A DNA stretch of 64,000 bases from positions 3,534,001-3,598,000 of the forward strand of contig NC_080421.1 in NCBI RefSeq assembly GCF_029873635.1, in the 5' to 3' direction. This stretch comes from Malania oleifera (lineage: Eukaryota > Streptophyta > Magnoliopsida > Santalales > Ximeniaceae). The notes beneath the pieces are model-generated. The model did not search any database. It was not told where the DNA came from and saw nothing but the letters and a program-made list of their open reading frames with translations. Below are positions 21,701 through 32,039 of this stretch, one piece after another (the first letter of the stretch is position 1; the number at the start of each line of letters is the position of its first letter). Made by a program: the position numbers and the translations under genes.

Positions 21701-22028
21701 GTTTCAACCACCTTCTCTACCTCATATTTAGTTCATTCTGAGTGAAAAAGTACTTTAAACTCTTATGGTCGGAGAAAATTTCACATCGCTCGCCATACAA
21801 GTAATGCCTCCAAATCTTCAATGCATGTACTACTGCAGCCAATTCAAGATCATGGGTAGGGTAGTTCTTTTCATATTCTTTCAACTTCCTGAAAGCATAC
21901 GCTACCACCCTCCCATGCTGCATCAATACATAGCGAAGTCCCTTTAAGGGCGCATCACTGTAGATAACATAACCCTCACCCCCTGACGGGATGATCAACA
22001 CTGGTGCCGTGACAAGCCTTTGCTTCAA
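21701..22028 (-). pseudogene. Element A RNase H domain
   Basis: An open stretch of 103 codons. It has '[24 protein letters not shown]', then '[26 protein letters not shown]' and '[19 protein letters not shown]', which are the family's conserved RNase H segments. A stop follows at the 3' side. It is adjacent to the RT/connection segment at 22032-22319. Confidence 0.85.
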
Positions 22029-22031
22029 TTC

Positions 22032-22983
22032 CTAGAAGCTCTGCTTATAGCTGCTATCCCATTCCCATTCAAATATGATATTCTTCCTAGTCAGTCGCGT
22101 TAGAGACCCTGATAAAGCTGAGAATCCCTCAACAAAATGACGATAATAACCAGCCAGCCCCAAGAAACTCCTGATCTCCTGGACATTCCTCGGTCTAACC
22201 CAATTCACTACCACATCAATTTTACTAGGATCCATATAAATTCCATCCCTTGAGATGACATGCCCGAAACACACAACCTTCTCGAGCCAAAATTCACATT
22301 TGTTGAACTTGGCGTACAACTTCTTTTCTCTGAGCGTCTATAAGACTTGCCTTAAATGCGTCTCATGCTCCTCATAGCTCCTCGAATAGACCATTACATC
22401 ATTAATAAAAACAACAACAAACTGGTCTAAATATTGGTGGAAGATTCTATTCATCAAATTGATGAATATTGTAGGAGCGTTCGTTAGACCAAAAGGTATA
22501 ACAAGAAACTCATAATGCTCATACCTAGTCTGAAAGGTTGTTTTTGATACATCTTCTGCCCTTACCTTTACTTGATGATAGCCTGATCTGAGGTTAAACT
22601 TAGAATACACACAAGTACCTTGGAGCTGGTCAAATAAATCATCTATACGAAGTAGAGGACACTTATTCTTGATTGTCACCTTATTAATTTCCCTATAATT
22701 TATACACATCCTCATGGACCCGTCTTTCTTCTTCAAAAATAACACTAGAGCTCCCCACAGAGATACAGTGGGCCGTATAAATCCCTTATCAAGCAAATCT
22801 TGCAACTGATTCTTTAATTCTGTAAACTTTGCTGGTGCCATTCGATAGGGTACTTTAGAGATCGACGTTGTACTTGGAAGCAGATCAATAGGAAAGTCTA
22901 CCTCACAATTAGGTGGCAAGCCTGGTAGCTCATATGGAAAAACATTTGTAAACTCCTTTACCAATGGCGTACTAGTGAGCTTC
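22032..22983 (-). pseudogene. Element A reverse transcriptase, catalytic residues lost
   Basis: Frames 22338-22983 and 22032-22319 cover RT and the connection region. Landmarks are '[14 protein letters not shown]', '[19 protein letters not shown]', '[14 protein letters not shown]', '[15 protein letters not shown]' and the catalytic box [10 protein letters not shown]. Motif A has Asn where the family has Asp (SKxDLRSGYHQ), and motif C reads F-I-N-D instead of F-I-D-D. Two of three catalytic acids are therefore gone. A frameshift separates the parts near 22330. At 22983 the coding region is split by solo LTR R; protease continues at 25139. Confidence 0.88.
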
Positions 22984-23009
22984 TGTAATAACCCCAAGAA
23001 TTTCTACAG

Positions 23010-23192
23010 GACTCGTCGACGAACACAGGGGTTTCATCGACGAGGGATCTTCAGGATCTCGTCAACGAAGATCCATCTTGTCGACAAGAAGATACCGAGA
23101 TAGGGTTTAAAGCAGACTGAAACTCATCGAAGAGGGTGTAGGGTTCGTCGACGAGGTGACGTGTCTCGTCGATGAATCTAGTCCTATAAATA
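23010..23192 (+). promoter_or_regulatory. LTR R paired palindromes and TATA box
   Basis: Pairs include CTCGTCGACGAA...TTCATCGACGAG (loop about 10 nt), CTCGTCAACGAA...TTGTCGACAAG and TTCGTCGACGAG near 23138. TATAAATA is at 23185. This is the same plan as LTRs P, Q and M. Confidence 0.6.
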
Positions 23193-23934
23193 GCTGAAAC
23201 TCATATTTTTAACCAAAATATTCAGCGCAGAACCCTCCTCTCTCTCTCCTACGACCCCCTTCCCTTCTCTCTTCGATCTTGGTCCCATTTCTCGTCGGAT
23301 TGAAGATCTGAGACCACCACGACGCTCCTGGCGAAGTTCTCTGCAAGTCTGCGGAGCAGATCGTGGGGAAAGTTGATTTGAAATTAATTCCAAATCTAGG
23401 GTAAGACATTTTATTCAGATTATGCCTTCCTTATAGTTGTAAGAAATGTTGTAGGTAAGAAAATACTGATGTTTTGTTTTGGGGGATCTTGTTTTCAGGA
23501 TGTTGAGTTAGGAACCCTGCGGGTATAGAGCCAGAATTTTATAGGGGCTTTTCAATGTTAAGGTAAGGGAAATATGCTATGCTAGCAACTTTTAATATAT
23601 ATATATATAGAAGATTATGAAAGTGTATTTACAAGCATGTATATCAGATTATTTTCCAGAGAATTATGATTATTATTTTTATAGCAGAATTACAGAAATT
23701 GAGCATAAGACTATGTTTATTCAAATATGTGGCATGAGTTATTATAGTACCATATATATAGATTTTACAGTATTATAGATATACAGATACTCATATATTT
23801 CAGAATATTAGAAATGAATGAGACTTACAGTATTTTTAGAGAAAAACATGATTTCTAGACTATAACACTCAGACGGTTTATTCAGACAGATTATATAGTG
23901 ATAGCATTAAGATGCTACAGCAAATATATAGAAT

Positions 23935-24020
23935 ACACATATATTATATACAGAACATACATATATTATATACAGAACATACATATATTATATACAGAGT
24001 ATACAAATATTATATACAGA
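23935..24020. repeat. Short AT-rich tandem repeat in LTR R
   Basis: Four to five units of about 22 bp (acatatattatatacagaa) in tandem. This occupies the place taken by GC-richer minisatellites in related LTRs. Confidence 0.75.
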
Positions 24021-25138
24021 TACTACAGATAGTTCAGACAGAAAGCACAGATGATACAGATAGAAAATATATATATTTCAGTTAAATATATTAGATAATA
24101 TAGCTCAGAAATATAGTGTTCTGGTTGTTTTTGAAATCATGTTAAAAGCAGCAAGATTATTATATATTTATATATGTATACAGTATTACACAGTTACAGA
24201 ACCCTGTGGAAATTACAGACAGATGAATATACAGCAGAGCACAGTACCGTTGCTAGTTTCAGAAACGTGCAACCACATAACTTAGATAGCATATGGATTC
24301 CGTCTAATTGTGTTAGGAGAGATTTGCAGTCTCTCCAGCATGCTAGGTTGAGGTAGCCGGTTAGATGATGACAGAGGTTTGATACAGCCCGGAGAGATTA
24401 CAGTGGGCTAGGATCTTCATAGATCACTACAGATTGGTGAATGATAGAGATTGACTTACCTGGAGGGCCGACCAGAGTAAGTCCAGCCTATAGGCCGCAC
24501 AACCCTATCATGAGGGGATATATCATGATATACAGATCCCAGGGTATAGCAGAAGTTCCTATGTACGGATATATCACACAGCAGCAGTTATATTATTATA
24601 TTAGCAGTACCTTCAGATAGCAAACTCAAATACACAGTTAAATTTTAAAGATTACATGATAGATATATATTCTGTACAGTTTACCAGTTTTCTCAGATTA
24701 TAGTATTAATTCAGTAATTTAAATGATAAACTCAGCTGCCACACACTAGTAATAGCATATTTCCACTCTCTAAGCGTTGTCTCATCCCAGTGACTTATCA
24801 TTTTTCAGGAGATCCATCTAGGTGAGCAGATTAGGCTCGCGGGTGGAGGTGGACTTGTACTGCCATTACAGAAAAGGGTAGGTTTTTGAGATACCAGAAT
24901 TTTGGGATAGTTTTCAGATTATAGTGACGTCACTGGGTATTTTTTATTGTAAATATATTTCAGAGTTCTATAGTTTTTTGGTATATTGTATTGTATATAG
25001 CAGTCCCTAGTTTTGTGTACTGCTGCTTAGATATGTATGATAGACGGAGTTTCCTCAGCGCTCTTTGGGCCTGGGATGTTATTTTCAAAATTTCAGACAA
25101 ATGAAAAAAAAATGTTGAATATTTAGCTGGTCGCCATA

Positions 25139-25612
25139 ACTTCAATCATTCCCTGACATTTCCTTCACAAAGGCCACGAATCCCTGACAACCACTCAAGA
25201 GTAGTCTTCTCGCCTAATTAGCTGAAACTAACTGAGGTGAGGATTGCACTTGCGACCTTTTAAATCTAAATTCTAGTCTTCCTGAAGATTTGAAAATCAC
25301 TTCTCTTGAATGGCAGTCTATATTGGCAAAGTTAGTTATTAGGCAATCCATGTCAAATATTACATCAAACTTATGCATGTCCAGCACTATCAAATCAGCA
25401 GACAAAATTTTCCATTGGATATCCCCTGGACAGCCCTGGAGCACCCTACTACACCTTACTACTGACCTAGTCAGTGTAGTTACTAAGAGTTCAATGTCTA
25501 ATAACTGTGTTTCTGCCCCCACATAATTTAATAATACAATAGATTTAAATGAAAGCATACTAACCATACCTGTCACCACGTCGCCAGCCGTCTCAGCATC
25601 GCTCAGCATCAA
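25139..25612 (-). pseudogene. Element A protease region, active site missing
   Basis: The minus frame contains 'SVVRCSRVLQGCPGDI', 'LIVLDMHKFDVIFDMD' and 'ANIDCHSREVIFKSSG', the usual back half of the Tekay-type protease linked to the RT lead-in. Upstream, 'SIVLLNYVGAETQLLDIE' lacks the expected D(S/T)G active-site loop, so a short deletion appears to have removed it. It runs directly on from gag. Confidence 0.78.
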
Positions 25613-26657
25613 AGCAAAACTCTAGCTGGACCATATTCCTTTACTGGCCTCCACGGGGCACTTGGAAACCTCCCCGAGCAGGTCTTGGAGCGGGAGTAGC
25701 TCCAATCTGAGTCTAACAGTCTCTCATCATTTGTCTTGGCTCCCCACATCGATAGTAGATACCTCGCTTGGCACGACACTCCCCCAAGTGTCTCTTCCCA
25801 CAAGTCGGGCAAGCTCGAAAAGATTGCATACCTTGAATCCCACGATTCCTTGACTCCTGTCACCGATCCTTGTAGTAGCCACCTCTCTTCCACGAACCTC
25901 GACTAGACCCCTACTGGGAACTAGAAGGCGTGGATCTCTTTCTCTTTCTCTGTTCCTCAGCCTCCAACCGCTCTTTGGCTTCTGCCATAACTGCTTTGTC
26001 TACCAGCTCGACAAATCCTTGCAATTTTAGTATCGACACTTGCTTATATAATTCTCTCCTCAAGCCTCTTTCAAACTGTCTTACCTTCTTCATCTCATCT
26101 AGAATAATGTATGAGGCGAAGCGAGATAACTCAATGATCCTCACCACGTACTGCTACACTGTCTGATGTCCTTACTTCAGGTTTAGGAACTCCTCTATCT
26201 TGGCTTCTCTGGACAAGGCTGGAAAATATCTGTCAAAAAATATCTCCTTAAATCGTTCCCATGTCATCTTTATAGGCACTGTCCTCTGCTGCTCCAGAAG
26301 TTTCATTGTCATTCACCATCTTTCGGCCTCTCCAGTTAGTTTATATGTAGCAAACATCACCCTTTGCTCCTCAGTACACTGTAGCACTGCAAACACTTTT
26401 TTAATCTCTTGCATTCAGTTTTAAGCGACTGCAGGATCGGTTCCTCCCAAGAAAGCCAGAGGATTCATCTTAATAAACTTCTCAATCAAACTACTGTGGC
26501 CTGCAAACAGACCACCCTGCTATCTGGAGTTCCTAGCAATTTCAGCCATAACTTGCTGAGCCACGCTGCGTACTGTGTCTGAATCGCCACCCGCAGCGCC
26601 CGAGGGACCAGCACCCTCATTACCACTAGCATGGGCTCTACTACCTCCAGGGTCCAT
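25600..26657 (-). pseudogene. Element A gag, broken
   Basis: The probable start is ATG at 26657 (MDPGGSRAHASG), matching the start of element C gag (MDPGGGNAYASG). The retrotransposon gag core follows, for example 'FIELSRFA'-like and 'KVRQFERGLRRELYKQV' near 26040-26150. The nucleocapsid end has 'CPTCGKRHLGECR' and a degraded second knuckle (YYRCGEPRQMMRDC, in which the usual His is lost). Several in-frame stops and frameshifts are present. Confidence 0.82.
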
Positions 26658-26935
26658 CTTGAAAAATATAATAAACTTAGCTTAGGAACCTATTACCATA
26701 ACATATCACAACTGATTCATTATCCCTGATCTTAATTCAAAGTTCAATCCTACAACCTAGATACCTAACTCGACAATAGTTTACCATGACTTTAATGAAA
26801 TCGTCACCCTAGGAAAGACACACAAACCATCACGGAAGTCCTGCATCTAGACTACAAACCAAACCTCAAATTCATTTATTCTATACTCTAGTATTGTTAT
26901 TGCTGCATCCTAGAGTCTACAGAACCTAGCAAGTT

Positions 26936-26947
26936 GGCTCTGATACC
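26936..26947 (-). other. Primer-binding site of element A (tRNA-iMet)
   Basis: In sense, GGTATCAGAGCC starts a few bases after the LTR end. It complements the 3' end of plant initiator methionine tRNA (TGGTATCAGAGC), with the first T changed to C. Confidence 0.85.
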
Positions 26948-26951
26948 GAAC

Positions 26952-29004
26952 TGTAATGACCTGCTTAACTTACTACATAATCAACCATATTAAATACCCT
27001 AATACCATTAAATTTAACATAATAAAGTCAACCCGAACCCATGGGTAATGGGGACACACCTGTCATACACAGCAGAAATCTAAGCAGCAGTAATCATAAA
27101 TTTCATTCACCCAACCACAGATACTAGAGTTACTTACATTCCACCATATGAATGTATATATATATACAACCCTAAAAACACCAAAAACCAACTGATTCTA
27201 GCTCAAAAACTCACCCTTCTAGGGGGGTAGTGAAAACTGTCTCTAATGGTGTGGAGCTTGGTCCTCCCGTCTGTCTGGGTTTCCTAAAATGATTTAAGCT
27301 GGGGTGAGACACCTCTTAGTAAGGAAAATAAACTAAATATAGTTGTGTGGCAACATGAATATTTGTATGCTGTAATAAATATATAGTACATGTACATGTT
27401 TGAAAACACTGATAATATCATAACTGAATAAATATACATTTCTTAGTTATATTGAATCATATTGTATTTCACTGTTCATAAAATCATATGATATAACTAG
27501 TAACTCTAAAATTTACCTAGGATGAATAGCTAGCTGATGTCATGTATTACCCACCGTGATGGGTTGTGCAACCCGAAAACGGGACTCGACAATGGCTGGT
27601 CGACCACTGCTGAGTCAAAAATGTCTATAAGTATGATGGGCCTGCCACACCCTGGTCCGGACTACCAAGTAGACATCTACAACTCTACATTGAAAACCAC
27701 ATCGACTATCCATCTCTCCCCTCTACTGGCGGGGGTGGTTAGCACAAGTCTGAACTGAACTTAACTGTATAGTTACAGTACCATGCTCCTAATAACTAAT
27801 CTAAACTATCATCCGAGTTCTGATAACATATAGTACATGATAATATACTGTTTGAACATAAATAGATCGATAGTATTTTCAAAATTCTGTAATACCATAA
27901 ATAATTACGGCCTTGCGTTGTATACATTCATAACTGCAGCCTTGCGCCGAATAACATGCATAACTGCAGCCTTGTGCCGAACATATCATAAATACTGAAC
28001 TGAGCATAAGTACTTTTTATCGTATATTCTGAAACCATAATTTCCCGTTTTATCATGTTATTCTTGAAAATAACTTAAACCTGTTTTTTCTGTAAAATTG
28101 ACTTAACATAATACAATATGTGTAAAATAATATTCATACCACACAAACTGAATAAAATCATGAATTCTGTTCTAAAATCACATTTCATACTAAAAATATA
28201 TATTCTTGTAAAACAACAGTATTTTTCCAAATATACATTTTCACAAATATGCTCATACATAATACATGCTTTCTGAAAATTGATCAGCTATTAAATAATA
28301 ATAATTTTCATGAAAAATTACTGCTTTAATTTACCCCCTTACCCGACTACTGGAAAGCCCCTAAAACCACTAGTCCTACACTCGCAGGGTTTCCCGTTCA
28401 ACACCCTGAAAACAACATTACCCCGAACAAAACTTCAGTATTTCTTCGAGTACTACCTATTTTACAACTATAGAAAAGCCAAATACTAAATAAAAAGCCT
28501 TGCCCTGAGCTTGGGATGGAGTCCAAGTTAGCCCCACCAACGATCTACTCTAGTATACTTGAAGAAAACTTCCCCAGGAGTAGCGTGGCGGCTTCGAATC
28601 GTCGATCGAACGAAGAATAGACCCAAAATCTTAGAGAGAAGGAGGAAAAACCCAAGAGGAGTGAGAGAGAGAAGTGGTTCGCATGATTTTTGCTGCAAAA
28701 CCCGAGTTTAGACTATTTATACACCTGCGCTCGTTGACGAGATACGTCACCTCGTCGATAAGGCCATGAAGGGAGTTCGTCGACAAACGCTTATTCCACG
28801 TTGATGAAATTTAGAACTTAAAATAGCCTCTCGGTATCTTCTCATCGACGAGACGCGTGTCCCCGTCGACTGATCCCCTCAAGCGTGCTCATCAACGAAC
28901 GTGCTACATTGGTCGATGAGATCTTTATCAAAGTCCAAATTCAATTTACCTTTCTCTCTCCTTTCCCTTATTATTAAATTAATATAATTCACTGGGTCTC
29001 TACA
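26952..29004 (-). repeat. Element A 5' LTR
   Basis: Starts TGTAATGACCTGCTTAAC and ends GGGTCTCTACA (plus reading), 2053 bp. It includes the GC-rich block (about 27545-27600), a three-unit array (27905-27978), TATAAATA in sense (28721-28714) and palindromes (28730-28920). It is followed on the sense side by the PBS. Confidence 0.9.
28714..28920 (-). promoter_or_regulatory. Element A 5' LTR promoter region
   Basis: TATAAATA in sense, with about eight palindromic sites upstream, many eroded by C-to-T or G-to-A changes (for example tcgttgacga, tcatcgacga, tcgtcgataa). As the 5' LTR it would have driven element A. Confidence 0.6.
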
Positions 29005-30364
29005 ATAGTTCATAATTCATATATGGCATAAACAGTTGTAGCATATCTAAATAAAACATGGTTAACATAACATAGTTTAACATACTAAATTTTTGTACTT
29101 GAAAAGTCATCTTATATTACCATATCATACTTGAATTATAACCTAGGATAGATAGATAGTTCACTATTGTCATGTCTTACCCCCCACATGATAAGGTTGT
29201 GCGACCCGAAGGCGGGACCTAGTAATGGTTGGCCGACCATGCTAAGCCAAACATCAGTTACAGTGTAAGTACGATGGGCTTGTTCCACCTGTGCCAGACT
29301 ATCAGGGGAACTATGACACTCCCATAAAGCCACATCGACTGTCATCTCCCACACTCTACATAAGATGTGTGGTAGTACTAACATAAACATAAACGTAAAC
29401 ATACAGCTACGGTACCGTGCTTCGTGAAACTAAACTAAGCTATTCGGGTTGTGATAACATATAATACATTTCATGATATTGAACATAGCAGTTTCATATT
29501 TCATAGTAAAACATGACATGGTAATATTTTCTTGAATCTTGACATAATATGTATAATTACAGCATTTTATGCCGCCTTATCATAACGTAAAAATCATAAC
29601 ACCGGCGCTGACATATATTGACGTACTTGTACATGAAATTTTTGCACTTATTAACATAGTATTCTTCAAACCATAGTTCTTGTGCTGCTTTTATGGTTTT
29701 CTTGAAAACTGTTATAACATGCTTATCTTGGAAAAATCATAATATTTCAATATAACATAATTTTTATGGAAATATTATACTCATGCCACACAAAAGTAAA
29801 TAGCCTCATAAACTCATAATTTATTCTAAAATCATATTTCCATACAAAATGTATTAAAATCATTTCCCTATTCAACAACAATATTCCCAAACATAGTTCT
29901 ATATCATACATATTTTCCTAAAAATAAATGTTGTATAATAATAAATAATTCCATGAAAATGCTGACCTAATTTATCCCCTTACCAAGCTTACTGAGAAAC
30001 CCACAATTAACCAAACCTACACCCATGTGTTCCCTAACTCAACACCTTGAAATTACATTTTTCCTAATAAAACTTTAATATTATTCTATCTAAAGCATTT
30101 TCCTCAGTCAAGAAACCCCAAATACCTTATAAAACATGAAATACTCAACTTACCCATATTTTAGGATGGTGCCCAAGTTGGCCTAACCAATGAACTACTC
30201 CAGCAGACTTGAAGAGAATCTTCCCAAGAGTATCGTAGTGGCTTTTAATCATCGAACCAACGAAAATCGAAGCCAAAAATTTAAAGAGAAAGAAAAAGGA
30301 ACGGATTTAGAGAGAGAAAGAAGGATTTTGCATGAAAAATCTTGCTGAAAACTCGAATTTTGAA

Positions 30365-30560
30365 TATTTATACAGGCGGCTTCGTTGACAAGTCTAGGAA
30401 GGAATTTCGTCGACAAACTTCTAACCTTCATTGACAAATTTCAGGGTCTGCTATAACCTCTCTCGGTATTTTCTCATCGATGAGACACGTGGCTTCACCG
30501 AAGAAGTAAAGAAGGTGGTTCGTTGAAGAAGAGAACAAATTCGTCGACGAACCCTGCTTA
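30365..30560 (-). promoter_or_regulatory. LTR B palindromes and TATA box
   Basis: TATTTATA (plus) at 30365-30372, with decayed palindromes upstream in sense, including an exact TCGTCGACGA at about 30551. Several sites have become tcgttgacaa, tcattgacaa or tcatcgatga. Confidence 0.5.
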
Positions 30561-30622
30561 ATCTCCTTTAAATTTATCTTTCTTCTCAATTATTTAATTA
30601 TTAAAATTTCAGGGTCCTTACA

Positions 30623-31723
30623 AAAGGTACCTGTCACGACATCGCCTACGACCTCCGCGTCTCCTGGCATCAAAGCACATACCCTCACCAAAGCTACATT
30701 CCTCTGCTGCCCTCCACGAGGCGCCTGATAATCTCCCCGGTAAGGTCTGGGAGCAGGAGCGGCACTAAGTAGTGTAGGGCAATCTCGCACCAAATGTCCC
30801 GGTCTGCTGCAGCGATAGCAAACATCTCTCTCTACTCGACATTCTCCCAAGTGTCTCTTCCCACATGTCTGCCATAAAGGGTAGGTCTGCACCCCTTCAA
30901 CCTCACGGCCCCCTATCTCCTACCTCTGTCCTCTGCCATAATTTCCTCTCCTCCACTGGCCCCGACTAGATTCCTGTTGAAATCCTGAAAGTGTAGACCT
31001 CTTCTTCTGCCCCTGCTCCTATGCACCCATTCGCTCACTAGCCTCAGCCATAGCTGCTCTATCTACCAACTCAGAAAATTTTTGCACTTTCAACACTGCT
31101 ACCTACTTATAAATTTCTCGCCTCAGACCTCTTTTAAATTGTCTCGCCTTCTTTGCTTCATCGGGAACAATATACGGGGCGAAGCGGGATAATTCTATGA
31201 ACCTCACCGCGTACTGCTGGACTATTTGTTGTCCCTATTTCAAATTCAGGAATTCCTCTACTTTGGCGTCCTTGATAGTGGCCAAAAAGTATCTTTCCAA
31301 GAACAATTCTCTAAATCGGCACCAAGTCATAGCTATAGGCACCACCCTCTATTCCTCCAATAGTTTTATCGCAGTCCACCATCTTTTAACCTGTCCTGTC
31401 AGTTTATAGGTGGCAAATGGGACCCTCTGCTCATCCGTGCATTGCAGCATTGTCAAAACTTTCTTAATTTCCTACATCCAATTTTCGGCGACTGTAGGAT
31501 CAGCTCCTCCTGAAAATGCCAGAGGATTCATCTGAGTGAATTTCTCTATCGTACACCTGTGGCCTGCAGACGGACCTCCCTGCTCCTTGGAACTACGTAC
31601 AATCTCAGCCACGACTTGCTGAGCTACACTGCATAATACCACATCTGAATCAGCTCCGCTTGCACCTGAGGGGCTTGCACCCTCACTACCACTCGCATAA
31701 GCATTGCCACCACCCGGGTCCAT
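30623..31723 (-). pseudogene. Element C gag
   Basis: Starts at ATG 31723 (MDPGGGNAYASGSEGASPSG) in an open segment of 83 codons. It continues through the gag core with stops and ends in a nucleocapsid segment, 'CGKRHLGECRVER', followed by an intact CX2CX4HX4C knuckle (CYRCSRPGHLVRDC, near 30800). Gag packages the element's RNA into cytoplasmic particles. The coding sequence is then cut at 30623 by LTR B within 'DVVTGT', just before the protease. Stops in the core make it non-functional. Confidence 0.85.
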
Positions 31724-32024
31724 CCTGAAAAGACAATAAACATGACTTAGGGACCCTAACCTTATAATTTACGTATCTAACTAAAACTTATGATATCTCT
31801 TCTATCTTGACATCCTTATCTTAATTCAAGATTCAATCCTACACTTTAGAAACACAACCCGGCAATAGTTTACTATGGCTTTCCTGAAATCGTCACTCCA
31901 GGAAAGTCACATAAATCATCACGGAAGTCCTGCCTCCAACTATAGAACAAAACCTCAAATCTTTTTCTTATACTCTGGTATTGTTTTTGCTGCACTCTAG
32001 GGTCTACAAAACCTAACAACCTAA

Positions 32025-32036
32025 GCTCTGATACTA
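32025..32036 (-). other. Primer-binding site of element C (tRNA-iMet)
   Basis: In sense it reads TAGTATCAGAGC, three to four bases after the LTR end, matching TGGTATCAGAGC at 11 of 12 positions. It fixes 32040-34238 as the 5' LTR of element C. Confidence 0.8.
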
Positions 32037-32039
32037 AAC

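Larger units (their letters stand above)
22984..25138 (+). mobile_element. Solo LTR R (2.16 kb) inside element A pol
   Basis: Starts TGTAATAACCCCAAG and ends with a decayed GGTCGCCATA. Flanks gcttc (22979-22983) and acttc (25139-25143) are a TSD with one mismatch. It has palindromes (23010-23175), TATAAATA (23185-23192), a CT leader, repeated 'atatattatatacagaa' units (23935-24020) and the GC-rich block (about 24478-24515). It splits protease from RT of element A. Confidence 0.85.
15494..29004 (-). mobile_element. Element A: Tekay/Del-type chromovirus with both LTRs, holding two nested solo LTRs
   Basis: This is the only element in the window with both LTRs (15494-17579 and 26952-29004), a PPT, a PBS, gag and all pol domains in order. 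Flanks acagt (15489-15493) and atagt (29005-29009) are a likely TSD with one mismatch. The first ~115 bp of the two LTRs differ at about one position in ten by eye, mostly transitions, so the insertion is not recent. Nested solo LTRs Q (17733-19946) and R (22984-25138) inflate it to 13.5 kb; net length is about 9.1 kb. A chromodomain-like tail after integrase and the pol motifs point to the Tekay/Del clade. Stops, a protease deletion and lost RT acids make it dead. Confidence 0.9.
15011..30622 (-). mobile_element. Solo LTR B (two parts: 15011-15493 and 29005-30622)
   Basis: Plus reading starts TGTAACGATCTGCC at 15011 and ends GGTCCTTACA at 30622, with a net length of about 2.1 kb. Flanks are aaggg (15006-15010) and aaagg (30623-30627), a probable TSD with one mismatch. 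The two sides join the protease of element C (ALxYQVIVLFD) to its gag end (VVTGT). The LTR is interrupted after 'gatatacatataaacagt' by element A. It resumes with 'tcataattcatatatggcata' and keeps the family's order of minisatellite, GC-rich block (about 29180-29240) and palindromes (30380-30560). Confidence 0.8.
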
